NCBI GenBank assembly: GCA_015056255.1
Contig: SVGP01000014.1
Span: 1-64,000, forward strand
Length of the DNA: 64,000 nucleotides
Direction: 5' to 3'
Origin: Clostridiales bacterium
GTDB lineage: Bacteria; Bacillota; Clostridia; Christensenellales; Aristaeellaceae
Of the stretch, positions 43,239 to 51,281 are shown one piece after another (within the stretch, counting starts at the first letter, position 1; the number at the start of each line of letters is the position of its first letter). The translations under genes and the position numbers were made by a program. The notes under the pieces were generated by a model, which was not told where the DNA came from, searched no databases, and saw nothing but the letters and a program-made list of their open reading frames with translations.

Positions 43239-43268
43239 AAAAGGAACGGCGCGACCGTTCCTTTTTTA
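43239..43268. terminator. Terminator between isomerase and oxidoreductase
   Basis: AAGGAACGG and CCGTTCCTTTTTT pair around a 5-base loop, with A- and T-runs in both directions. Confidence 0.85.
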
Positions 43269-43332
43269 TATTGTCAGAAAACCTGAAAAGAGGTTCTTCA
43301 TAAAAGAATCTTTTATAATTTATGTGTACGCG

Positions 43333-44409
43333 TCAGCGCAGCTTCAACGCCGTATTTTCCGCGATCACGGATAGCTCCGCGGCCTTTAGAACATGCGCCT
43401 GCGTCATGGCGTTTTCGGTTCGGTTGAGAACGTCCAGTATCAGTTCGCCAAAGAAGGGATAGCCTGCTTTTCCGGTGACGACGAAGCGCTTTTCGCCCTC
43501 GTGATTGACGAGAATGACGGTGTTTTCACATTTTTCGGGCGCGGTTACGTCGATATATTTTCGGGTTTCGATGAAGCCGTCGGTGCCCAGAATGAAGGTT
43601 CTGCCGTCGCCCCAGCATCTTAAGCCCTCGGGGGTGAACCAGTCCACGCGGAAATAGAGGGTCGTTCCGTTTTTGCCCGTGATGGCGCAGTCGCCAAAGT
43701 CGTCAAACGTGCCCATATCGGCGTGCTCATAATTGGCAACACGGCTCATGGTAACGGTTGCGTCCGTTTCGCCGGTATAGAAAAGATACTGCTCAATCTG
43801 ATGGCAGCCCAGATCCACGAGGATGCCGCCGCATTTTTCCTTGTCAAAAAACCAGTCCGGGCGGGTTTCGGGGTGCATGCGGTGCGGGCCGAGGCCGTTT
43901 AGCTGCAGAACCTTTCCGATTGCGCCCTCTTTGATCAGCTGGGTAACGAAGGTGCCCGCTTCAGAATGCAGGCGTTCGGAATAATAGCACATGTATTTTC
44001 TGCCGGTTTCGGAAATTGCCTTTTTGACCGCTTCCAGCTGAGAAAGCGTCGTGAGCGCGGGCTTGTCGGTGAAATAATCCTTGCCCGCCTTCATTGCGCG
44101 GATGCCGAGGGCGGCGCGTTCTGATGGGATGGCGGCGCTCACGATGAGCTTTATTTCGGGATCTTTCAAAACCTCTTCTTCGCTTTTTGCGGCGATTGCA
44201 TCCGGAAAAGCCTTTAAAAATGCAGAAACCTTCTCGGAATCGGGATCGAATACATATTTGATCGTCGCGCCTGCGTCAAGAAGGGCCTGCGTCATGCCGT
44301 AGGCGTGGCCGTGGTCAAGGGCGACCACCGATATCATGAATTCGCCCGGCTGAACCACCTTGTCGGGGCAGCCCTTGGGCGCGTAAAACATGCCTTCATT
44401 CTGATGCAT
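43333..44409 (-). CDS. Gfo/Idh/MocA family oxidoreductase
   Basis: An N-terminal Rossmann domain (about 25-150) with DKPALTTLSQLEAVKKA, corresponding to the EKP motif, is followed by a C-terminal alpha/beta domain containing LVDLGCHQIEQYLF with the catalytic His. It is an NAD(P)-dependent sugar or cyclitol dehydrogenase of unknown substrate, 358 residues long. The first 25 residues (MHQNEGMFYAPKGCP) are an unusual extension, but GGAGG precedes that ATG. It converges with the isomerase gene. Confidence 0.9.
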   Translation of the reverse strand: MHQNEGMFYAPKGCPDKVVQPGEFMISVVALDHGHAYGMTQALLDAGATIKYVFDPDSEKVSAFLKAFPDAIAAKSEEEVLKDPEIKLIVSAAIPSERAALGIRAMKAGKDYFTDKPALTTLSQLEAVKKAISETGRKYMCYYSERLHSEAGTFVTQLIKEGAIGKVLQLNGLGPHRMHPETRPDWFFDKEKCGGILVDLGCHQIEQYLFYTGETDATVTMSRVANYEHADMGTFDDFGDCAITGKNGTTLYFRVDWFTPEGLRCWGDGRTFILGTDGFIETRKYIDVTAPEKCENTVILVNHEGEKRFVVTGKAGYPFFGELILDVLNRTENAMTQAHVLKAAELSVIAENTALKLR

Positions 44410-44459
44410 GAAAATATCCTCCTTTGGCGGTCAGTGAAGAAATAGGAATGCATGCACAT

Positions 44460-44488
44460 ATGATATCACACCGTTTTCAACAATTCAA
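44460..44488 (-). promoter_or_regulatory. Promoter of the Gfo/Idh gene
   Basis: On the minus strand TTGAAT (44488-44483) and TATCAT (44465-44460) are 17 bases apart. Confidence 0.45.
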
Positions 44489-44542
44489 CGCAGGAAAAGA
44501 AATTCACCCGGCGCAGATTTTCTTTTGTGGATAAATCTTAAC

Positions 44543-44571
44543 TTGACTCATAACCATTTCTTCTATATAAT
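44543..44571 (+). promoter_or_regulatory. Promoter of rplJ-rplL
   Basis: TTGACT (44543-44548) and TATAAT (44566-44571) are spaced 17 bases apart, as expected for a strong ribosomal promoter. Confidence 0.8.
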
Positions 44572-44577
44572 GTACAA

Positions 44578-44751
44578 GGCTGTGAAACAGCTGTGCCATA
44601 GACAGCGAGTGCGTTTAGCGTAAATCCTTTGGATGCTCGCCGAGGTGCAAAGGATTTGGTTTTGAAATGTATTTTTCTGCCGCCCTTGCGCCTATGCGCA
44701 GGGGCGTTTCATTTAGCCGTCATTTGAGGACGGAATGTGAGGTGTAGAAAA
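44578..44751 (+). promoter_or_regulatory. Ribosomal protein L10 leader
   Basis: The 5' region shows the L10-leader pattern: CATAGACAGCGAG, then paired AATCC...GGATGCTCGCCGAGGTGC and a later GC-rich hairpin (CCCTTGCGC/GCGCAGGGG) ahead of the start. In Bacillota the L10-L12 complex binds this leader to repress its own operon. Confidence 0.8.
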
Positions 44752-45255
44752 ATGTCCAATAAAAACATCGAAAGCAAGAAGGTCATCGTTGCCGGTATCA
44801 AAGAGAAATTTGAGAAGGCATCTACCGTTGTGCTGGTTGACTATCGCGGTCTGACCGTAGCTGAGGATACCGCTCTTCGTAACGAATTCCGCAAGTGCGG
44901 CGTTGAGTACGCGGTTCTGAAGAACAGCATGATCGAGCTGGCCGTTAAGGATACCGCTTATGGTGAGCAGATGAAGGATTCCCTTAAGGGACCCACCGCC
45001 GTAGCCTTTGGTTACGAGGATATGATCGCTCCCGCGAAGATCGCGGTTGAATACGGCAAGAAGACCAAGAAGCTCGCACTCAAGTGCGGCGTTTGCGATG
45101 GCGCGTATCTCGACGCAGCCGGCGTGCAGGCTCTGGCAGATCTGCCGAGCAAGGAAGTCCTTATCGCTCGACTCATGGGCAGCATGATGAGCGCGGTATC
45201 CGGCTTCGTTCGCGTTGTGGAGGCTATCCGCAAGCAGAAGGCTGGCGAGGAATAA
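44752..45255 (+). CDS. rplJ: 50S ribosomal protein L10
   Basis: The 167 residues contain TVVLVDYRGLTV, VEYAVLKNSMIELAV and GPTAVAFGYED, characteristic of L10, the base of the ribosomal stalk. GAGGTG precedes the ATG; five extra upstream codons in frame are not likely used. rplK and rplA, usually just upstream, are absent and the gene has its own promoter and leader. Confidence 0.96.
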   Translation: MSNKNIESKKVIVAGIKEKFEKASTVVLVDYRGLTVAEDTALRNEFRKCGVEYAVLKNSMIELAVKDTAYGEQMKDSLKGPTAVAFGYEDMIAPAKIAVEYGKKTKKLALKCGVCDGAYLDAAGVQALADLPSKEVLIARLMGSMMSAVSGFVRVVEAIRKQKAGEE

Positions 45256-45317
45256 TCGCAGCTTAACCATTTAAAAAAACACATCGATATGATGAATAAC
45301 TTTGGAGGTAAAGATAA

Positions 45318-45689
45318 ATGAACGCTCAGGAAATCATTTCTGCTGTTGAGTCTATGACTATTCTCGAGCTGGCTGATCTCGTAAAGGCCATGGAAGAGAA
45401 GTTTGGCGTATCCGCCGCTGCCCCCGTTGCTGTAGCCGCTGGCCCCGCCGCCGCTGCTGAAGCTGTTGAAGAGAAGACCGAGTTCGACGTAATCCTCAAG
45501 GACGTTGGTTCCGAGAAGATTAAGGTCATCAAGGTTGTTCGTGAAGTCGTTGCTGGCCTCGGCCTCAAGGAAGCCAAGGAACTCGTTGACGGCGCTCCCA
45601 AGACCCTCAAGGAAGGCGTCACCAAGGAAGCCGCTGAAGAGATCAAGAAGAAGTTCGAAGAAGTCGGCGCCACCGTCGAAATCAAGTAA
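45318..45689 (+). CDS. rplL: 50S ribosomal protein L7/L12
   Basis: The 123 residues show the N-terminal dimer domain, an Ala/Pro/Val hinge (about 34-52) and the C-terminal domain ([21 protein letters not shown], then [16 protein letters not shown]). It follows rplJ and ends in a terminator, so rpoB is not in this operon. Confidence 0.97.
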   Translation: MNAQEIISAVESMTILELADLVKAMEEKFGVSAAAPVAVAAGPAAAAEAVEEKTEFDVILKDVGSEKIKVIKVVREVVAGLGLKEAKELVDGAPKTLKEGVTKEAAEEIKKKFEEVGATVEIK

Positions 45690-45702
45690 TCAAACTTTTT
45701 CA

Positions 45703-45738
45703 AAAAAGAAGCTGTCTTTTCGTAAGGCAGCTTCTTTC
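45703..45738 (+). terminator. Terminator of rplJ-rplL
   Basis: AAAGAAGCTGTC pairs with GGCAGCTTCTTTC after the rplL stop. Confidence 0.7.
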
Positions 45739-45890
45739 GCATATATGAGGAAACATGTGCGCGGCGGGAGTAAACTGTATACTATGTTACTACATTATAC
45801 AGCTTGCTCCCGCTGCATATGTATATGTTTTTATCCCCCCAAAAAACCAGCAACAAACAGGAATAGTTCTCTATTTCGGAGGATGTAATA

Positions 45891-46124
45891 ATGCATGATG
45901 ATGTAACAACCGTAAGCCAGCTGAAGGACGCGATTCATGCAATGTGCCTTAAAAAGGGCTGGGGCTGCGAAACGGGCGTACAGAACCCGCAGCATGTCGC
46001 CATGGCAATGACGGTTGAAATGAGCGAGCTGCTCGAGCATTTTCAGTGGCTTGATCCGGATGGCGTTCAGGTGCTTTTGAAAGGAAAAGACGAAAAACGG
46101 AAGCAAAAAACCGCAGAGGAATAA
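45891..46124 (+). pseudogene. Truncated copy of the MazG-like gene
   Basis: This frame (77 codons) repeats the N-terminal two thirds of the gene at 48379 with only a handful of changes (MHDDVTTVSQLKDAIHAMCL in both). It stops at GCAGAGGAATAA, where the intact copy continues GCAGAGGAATACGCG. The metal-binding EVSE/EMSELLEH part is present but the final helices are lost. The break coincides with the left arm of a 19-bp inverted repeat. It is probably non-functional. Confidence 0.8.
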
Positions 46125-46180
46125 ACTGCTCCCCAATTGTTATTTAGTATACCATACTGTCTAACAATTGGGGAGCAGTT
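46124..46180. repeat. Perfect 19-bp inverted repeat at the break of the MazG copy
   Basis: AACTGCTCCCCAATTGTTA (46124-46142) and its exact complement (46162-46180) flank 19 bases. The left arm begins within the stop codon that truncates the MazG copy. Confidence 0.9.
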
Positions 46181-46210
46181 CAAATCACGCTGCGGGCTTT
46201 TTCCGTCATC

Positions 46211-46392
46211 TGACCGCCGATTTCGTCCTTTCCTCTGCTGCATGGTAGACAAGATTGGGCGGGATATGATATATTTATCGTGTAACGAATACGATAATTC
46301 CAGCCGCTTGAATCATTGATCTGTGAACTATCCTTTGATTTACAATTAGTAATATATCGCAGGAACCGTCCCTCTGATATACGCTGAATACA
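46211..46392. repeat. Diverged segmental repeat, copy 1
   Basis: The stretch beginning CCGATTTCGTCCTTTCCTCT and containing GATTGGGCGGGATATG (46217-46275) recurs at 47333-47390. A second block, GGAACCGTCCCTCTGATATACGCTGA by eye (46361-46386), recurs at 47605-47630. The rest of the gap 46181-46451 has no gene. Confidence 0.65.
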
Positions 46393-46451
46393 GAGGAAAA
46401 AATAACACTTATCATGCATATACACAATATAAGTAGTAATGGGGTGTTTCA

Positions 46452-47222
46452 ATGCGAAAAAAGAAGCTGTTTACCGTATGTGCTTTCGCGGTTACTCTGG
46501 TAACAATTTCTGCGATCCTTTTTCTTTCGCGCAGAGTTACTCCTGTGTCCAAAGAAAATGATATCCTGATCGGCTTAACGCCCGCTTATGAGCTTATAGA
46601 GCTATCCGAGTGGGCGGAAAGCATGGCAGAAGGAGAATATCTCGGAATCAATAACACAAAAGCGTATGGCCGGGATGAATATGTTACCGATCAGTTTTAT
46701 ACAAGAAAGGAACCGATCCCGCAGGTTCAGGTCATCTATGAAAGCCCGATTTATGACGATGAGGGAAATGTATATGAAAAGCCGGACAATGTGTACGGCG
46801 AAAAATGGGCATATGAAAACCTTGAAAAAGGCCCTCAGGATATAGACAAAGGTATGGCTTCCGCATTGCATTTCTTAAGCACAATCCAGTTTCTTGCCTC
46901 GGAGAGGCAGACCGGCATTTATGAAAATTTTATGCCGAACGCCGACTTTATCCACTTAGCGCTCACCTATATGGACTACGAATACATCCGGACAGAGCTT
47001 CCTGACGGATTCGTAATTGAGCTGATTGGCGGTGTGCAGATGAGGTTCTACGAAGATGATCAAAACGGAACTCCCTATGCAGAATTAATTGTACAGGATA
47101 TCGTTAATTCCAAAAACGAACCTCTTATCCTCGAAATTAATTTACAGACAAATCTCATGCGCGAAGGAGAGGAAACAGAAAGTCAGGTACCCGAACGCAA
47201 GAGTACGCTTATCACACAATGA
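46452..47222 (+). CDS. Hypothetical membrane-anchored or secreted protein
   Basis: The 256 residues begin with a basic stretch and a membrane helix (about 6-27), as in an uncleaved signal anchor, then an acidic soluble part. I do not recognise a family. It has no Cys in the exported part and several Tyr/Asp-rich stretches (YESPIYDDEGNVYEKPDNVYG). It lies in the repeat-bearing stretch between the two MazG copies and is followed by its own terminator. Confidence 0.7.
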   Translation: MRKKKLFTVCAFAVTLVTISAILFLSRRVTPVSKENDILIGLTPAYELIELSEWAESMAEGEYLGINNTKAYGRDEYVTDQFYTRKEPIPQVQVIYESPIYDDEGNVYEKPDNVYGEKWAYENLEKGPQDIDKGMASALHFLSTIQFLASERQTGIYENFMPNADFIHLALTYMDYEYIRTELPDGFVIELIGGVQMRFYEDDQNGTPYAELIVQDIVNSKNEPLILEINLQTNLMREGEETESQVPERKSTLITQ

Positions 47223-47285
47223 GCATGAATTATGAATCAGGGGGCAGTACTTTGATTCAATCTTGAACATTCATACAGAAGCACC

Positions 47286-47314
47286 GCCCACGGCCTCGCG
47301 CCGTGGGCTTTTTC
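47286..47314 (+). terminator. Terminator of the hypothetical exported protein
   Basis: GCCCACGGC and GCCGTGGGC pair, followed by TTTTTC. Confidence 0.85.
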
Positions 47315-47837
47315 TGTCCTCCGATAACCGATTTCGTCCTTCCCTCCGGCAGCAAGGTAGACAGATTGGGCGGGATATGGTATATTTATGATGCAAAATA
47401 AGCTTAATGGTACTGCTTAATTCACCTGCGATCCCGGAAGAATTCGTAGTGAATGGTCCTGTGCTATTCCGGACTATCTTTAAAAATGTTTAGGAACGGC
47501 ACAGGACCGTTCCCTACAAGATGGATTGCAGCTTTAGGCGGGAACGACGTCAAAAGCGCAAATTATTGAACCGATCCATGATTCACAATTCAAAAATATA
47601 TCAAAGGGACCGTCCCTCTGACATACGCTGAAACAAGCCTGTTTGTCTCTTTTTATCCCACAAATAATCAAAGAAATGCTGTTTTGGAGCGGATTTTCAA
47701 GGAAATCCGCTCCATTTTCATACCAAAAGAAAATCCCAAACAATCAGCGGAGGATATAAAGCACCAATACTGTGACGTGTACTTTTTGAAAGGTGAAAAC
47801 TGCCGGAACCCCAATCAAGCGAAAGTGGTGAAAACAT
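47315..47837. other. Non-coding, repeat-bearing gap
   Basis: It holds the second copies of the two segmental repeat blocks (47333-47390 and 47605-47630), and a hairpin GGAACGGCACAGGACCGTTCC with CCTACAAG (about 47492-47520) that resembles the solo half of the MITE-like family. A TTG-initiated frame (47684-47914) overlaps the next gene and is not convincing. Confidence 0.6.
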
Positions 47838-48134
47838 ATGCCGAGAGCGACCAAAGAGGAATTAGAATGGGCATACGCCCTGACCAGAGAGAAGTTTCTG
47901 GTGCGTATGAATAAGCTATCCCCTATCAGAGCAGCGGATTGGAACCGCTACGCATCATTGCTTATCAGTGTTCTTCCGGTGATAAGAGATGTAAAGGCAA
48001 TTCTATTAAACAAAATACCGGCTTATTCGTCGGAAGTGGCGAGATATGACACAAGTTTCTTGGGTACAGATGTAATAAGGTTTGTATTTTATTGGATAAT
48101 GAACGCTATATCATTCTCAAAGCGAAAAATATAG
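47838..48134 (+). CDS. Small hypothetical protein
   Basis: It is a 98-residue frame starting MPRATKEELEWAYALTREKF with a hydrophobic segment near the C-terminus (FVFYWIMNAISF). There is only a weak GGTG upstream. I do not recognise it; composition is A/T-rich compared with neighbours, and it may be a remnant. Confidence 0.4.
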   Translation: MPRATKEELEWAYALTREKFLVRMNKLSPIRAADWNRYASLLISVLPVIRDVKAILLNKIPAYSSEVARYDTSFLGTDVIRFVFYWIMNAISFSKRKI

Positions 48135-48209
48135 CAATGTGATCAGCAGTGAGGTATTTTTAAATCAGAGGACGGCTCCTTGATACATAGGCACTCATAC
48201 AAAAGCAAA

Positions 48210-48243
48210 GAGGTTGCTGCAGATTTTTTTCTGCAGCAGCCTC
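48210..48243. repeat. GGCTGTTGCAGA-type hairpin, copy 1 (variant)
   Basis: GAGGTTGCTGCAG and CTGCAGCAGCCTC pair around a T-rich loop. Relatives are at 50993-51029 and 62372-62407. It may also act as a terminator. Confidence 0.65.
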
Positions 48244-48378
48244 GTATTCGGCAATATGCTTTTCGATGGTAGAATGATTTTTATTATTTAGTTTTTCCCG
48301 CATAAGGCAGAGACGCATGGATTTGCTTGTGTTTTTTCAAAAAGACAGGTATAAATAAAGGACTTGGAGGATATAATA

Positions 48379-48744
48379 ATGCATGATGATGTAACAACCG
48401 TAAGCCAGCTGAAGGACGCGATTCATGCAATGTGCCTGAAAAAGGGCTGGGGCGGCGAAACGGGCGTTCAGAACCCGCAGCACGTCGCCATGGCCATGAC
48501 GGTAGAAATGAGCGAGCTGCTCGAGCATTTTCAGTGGCTTGATCCGGATGGCGTTCAGGCGCTTCTGGACGGAAAAGATGAAAAACGGAAGCAAAAAATC
48601 GCAGAGGAATACGCGGACGTGATGATGTACGGGCTTCAGCTGATGTGGAGCCTTGATATTGATGTTGCGCATGAAATCGAAAGAAAGATCGATATCGTTC
48701 TTAAGCGGGATGCTTCCTGGAAGGCGGATGTCCCGCACACGTAA
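48379..48744 (+). CDS. MazG-like nucleotide pyrophosphohydrolase
   Basis: The 121 residues start MHDDVTTVSQLKDAIHAMCLKKGW and carry the metal motif EMSELLEHFQW with a second acidic part EEYADVMMYGLQLM, the EExxE/ExxD pattern of all-alpha NTP pyrophosphohydrolases. It should hydrolyse unusual nucleotides (house-cleaning). GGAGG lies before the ATG. It is 15 bases upstream of the GuaA-like gene, probably in the same transcript. A truncated duplicate lies 2.5 kb upstream. Confidence 0.88.
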   Translation: MHDDVTTVSQLKDAIHAMCLKKGWGGETGVQNPQHVAMAMTVEMSELLEHFQWLDPDGVQALLDGKDEKRKQKIAEEYADVMMYGLQLMWSLDIDVAHEIERKIDIVLKRDASWKADVPHT

Positions 48745-48759
48745 AAATGCGGAGGGCGT

Positions 48760-50127
48760 ATGCCGGAAAATTTTGAACATATTTTGGTTATCGATACGGG
48801 CGGAACCTCGGCCAGGAGCATTCTGAAAAAGCTTCGGGCGATTGGGGTTTCGTCCGTTTTGGTAAGCGCGGCAAGAATAGAGTATTTAAAAAATACAAAA
48901 GGCGCGATCATTGCCGGAAACGGAATCGTTTTAAAGGCGGCAGAGGACGCGATGGAGAAAATTCTGTTATCGCCTGTGCCGGTGCTTGCGCTGAATATAA
49001 ATGCCGAGGCGGTTCTTACAGCATCCGGCGGCGAAACGGGCGACGCTGTTTTTGAAAAGCGCGCAGCACATGTGGAATTTGATGATGGAAAACTGTTCTC
49101 GGATCTCACCGAGGGGGACAGGTATTTTGAAAGACTGCCGAATGCGCATCTGTTCGCCTGCGCCCAGCCTATTGCCCGCGCGGAAGGGCATATCTGCGCC
49201 TATCGGATGAAGGATAAGCCTATATTCGGCGCGTTTTTTTCCGTGGAATCAAACGACCCGGACGGACTTAAGATGCTTGAAAATTTCGCAAGGAACATAT
49301 CAAATTGCGCCTTTTCATGGAATATGGAAAGCTATTTGGACCGCTCGGTTTCAAAAATGCAGGAAACGTTTCCTTCCGGGCGCGTGACGGTCGCCTGCTC
49401 CGGCGGGCTTTTAAGCACGGTGTCGTTTTTGATTGCAGATAGAGCGCTCGGAGACCGCGCCGAATGCGCGATTGTGGACACGGGTCTTTTGCCCAAGGGC
49501 GAAATCGAGTATGCCCAAAAGGCGATTTTCGAAGCATGCGGCAGGGAGATTACGGTATTTGACGCGAAAGAGGAAACATTTTCAAGTCTGAAGGGCATAT
49601 CCGGCGCGCGGGAAAAGCGCGATATCGTATATAAAATCATTCATGAAACGATCAAAAGCGCGGCGGAGCATGTGTTTTTCTCGTCCATGTCGCACGAATA
49701 TTCTCCGGTCGACGCGCTTTTCAGAAGCGAAGTGCGCACGCTCGGAAAGATTTTGAGACTAAGCGACGAATTTGTGTCGAGACGTCCTTTTCCGGGCGGG
49801 GGAATGGCCGTTCGGATGAGCGGAGAGGCGACAAAGGAAAAAATTGAAATGCTCAAAAACGCGGATCATATATTTGAAAACGAAATTCGCTTATCCGGCC
49901 TCGATAAAAAGCTGTGGCAGTATTACGTCTCTCAGATCTCATCAGACGCGGGTGCGTTTCTCATCCTCCACGCGCTTTTGCCCGCCGATCATGCGGGCGG
50001 CTACGCCTATCGCCTGCCCTATGACGTGATTGAAAAAACGGTTATGCGAGTTATGGATCTTTGCCCCGATGCGGAGGGCGTGCTTTATGATGTTTCAGGC
50101 CGCTGGACGCCGCTTTTTTCTTTGTAG
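48760..50127 (+). CDS. GMP-synthase-like pseudoenzyme (GuaA paralogue)
   Basis: The 455 residues follow GMP synthase from end to end: glutaminase-like domain (about 7-180), ATP-pyrophosphatase-like domain (about 205-335), RRPFPGGGMAVRMSGEAT (341-357) and a dimerisation domain. Key residues are lost: the nucleophile region GICYG is replaced by ALNIN (77-81), the FHPE motif by FFSVE (159-163), the P-loop SGGVDS by SGGLLS (214-219), and the C-terminal TIEWE by TPLFSL. Neither glutaminase nor adenylating activity is expected. It differs from the guaA at 207, which has lost its glutaminase half. A regulatory or partner role is possible. Confidence 0.82.
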   Translation: MPENFEHILVIDTGGTSARSILKKLRAIGVSSVLVSAARIEYLKNTKGAIIAGNGIVLKAAEDAMEKILLSPVPVLALNINAEAVLTASGGETGDAVFEKRAAHVEFDDGKLFSDLTEGDRYFERLPNAHLFACAQPIARAEGHICAYRMKDKPIFGAFFSVESNDPDGLKMLENFARNISNCAFSWNMESYLDRSVSKMQETFPSGRVTVACSGGLLSTVSFLIADRALGDRAECAIVDTGLLPKGEIEYAQKAIFEACGREITVFDAKEETFSSLKGISGAREKRDIVYKIIHETIKSAAEHVFFSSMSHEYSPVDALFRSEVRTLGKILRLSDEFVSRRPFPGGGMAVRMSGEATKEKIEMLKNADHIFENEIRLSGLDKKLWQYYVSQISSDAGAFLILHALLPADHAGGYAYRLPYDVIEKTVMRVMDLCPDAEGVLYDVSGRWTPLFSL

Positions 50128-50178
50128 AAACCGAAAAAATGTGATATAATAAAGAAAAATATGCAGGAGGATGTACAA

Positions 50179-50985
50179 ATGAAGCTTATGTATCTCGGAA
50201 CCGCTGCCGCCGAGGGCGTGCCTGCGGTATTCTGCAATTGTGAAAAATGCGTTTATGCCAGAAAAGTGGGCGGCAAGGAAATCCGCACGCGCTCGGGCGC
50301 GCTGGTGGACGATTTTCTGAAAATCGATATGCCGGCTGACGGGTATATGCAGTCGCTCCTTCACGGCCTTGATTATTCGAAGCTCGACCATATCCTGATC
50401 ACCCATACCCACGAGGACCACTACTGCGTACTGGAGCTCAACAACCGAAGAAAGCCGTTTTCCCAGAAGGCGAAAACCGAAAAGCCCTTAACCGTCTACG
50501 GAAGCATTCAGGCTGAAGCAATGATTCACCCGATGCTCGAAGAGGGCGTATTGGAATTCAAGGTATTAACCGCCTACGAGCCTGTAAAGATCGAGGACTA
50601 CACCGTAACCCCCCTCCCCGCCGTCCATGCCTTTAACGAGCAGGCGTTTTTCTATCTGATCGAAAAGGGCGACAAGGCGCTTCTTTACTGCCACGACACG
50701 GACGAATTCACCGATGAGCACATCGAGTTTTTGAAAACCAAAAAGGTGACGATGGTTTCTCTCGACTGCACAAACGGCGTGCTCGAGATGGACTATGTCG
50801 GCCATATGGGCATTTCGGACAACCTTCGCATGAAGGAAAAGCTGATTTCAATCGGAACTGCCGATGAAAACACTATTTTCATTGCCAACCATTTCTCCCA
50901 CAACGGCGTTGCTCCCTATGAGGAGCTTCAAAAGCGCCTGCCGGGCTTCCTTGTGTCGTATGACGGAATGACGGTGGAGGATTAA
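50179..50985 (+). CDS. Metallo-beta-lactamase-fold hydrolase (PhnP-like)
   Basis: It begins MKLMYLGTAAAEGVPAVFCNCEKCVYARKVGGKEIRTRS, the start seen in PhnP-type cyclic phosphodiesterases with a CxCxxC structural zinc site. The metal motif is ITHTHEDHY, followed by a late His in FIANHFSHNG. Of 268 residues. The substrate is not known, perhaps cyclic ribose phosphates or nucleotides. GGAGG precedes this ATG; an earlier ATG 6 codons upstream overlaps the ribosome site. Confidence 0.88.
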   Translation: MKLMYLGTAAAEGVPAVFCNCEKCVYARKVGGKEIRTRSGALVDDFLKIDMPADGYMQSLLHGLDYSKLDHILITHTHEDHYCVLELNNRRKPFSQKAKTEKPLTVYGSIQAEAMIHPMLEEGVLEFKVLTAYEPVKIEDYTVTPLPAVHAFNEQAFFYLIEKGDKALLYCHDTDEFTDEHIEFLKTKKVTMVSLDCTNGVLEMDYVGHMGISDNLRMKEKLISIGTADENTIFIANHFSHNGVAPYEELQKRLPGFLVSYDGMTVED

Positions 50986-50992
50986 TCAGAAA

Positions 50993-51029
50993 GAGGCTGT
51001 TGCAGATTTCTTGCTTCTGCAACAGCTTC
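50993..51029. repeat. GGCTGTTGCAGA-type hairpin, copy 2
   Basis: GAGGCTGTTGCAGA and TTCTGCAACAGCTTC pair around an 8-base loop just after the metallo-hydrolase stop. There is no T-run. Confidence 0.7.
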
Positions 51030-51121
51030 GCGCATTTTCAGGCTCCTTCCGGGAGGAATGCTTTTGGGTGGCGGACGTGTTTTTTTTCTTTATAGGCGTT
51101 TACTGTCATACATACGAAGGC

Positions 51122-51197
51122 GCAGGCGGTCAATGACCGCCCCTACAGGATGATTATGAAACAATCACAAGCTGTAGGGGCAATCATCGATTGCCTG
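51122..51197. repeat. MITE-like bipartite palindromic repeat, copy B
   Basis: GGCGGTCAATGACCGCCCCTAC and GTAGGGGCAATCATCGATTGCC flank about 30 variable bases. The right-hand stem has A/T in place of G/C on both arms compared with copy A. Confidence 0.8.
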
Positions 51198-51281
51198 TTT
51201 ATTTTATATTTAGGAATTGATTTTAATTGTTAAATCATATAGAATAGTAAACTGAGAAAGTGGGTATTCAGGAGCGTTTCA

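Noticed and set aside
47684-47914. 76-residue frame before the small hypothetical gene
   Set aside because: It begins with TTG without a ribosome site and overlaps the better-placed frame at 47838.
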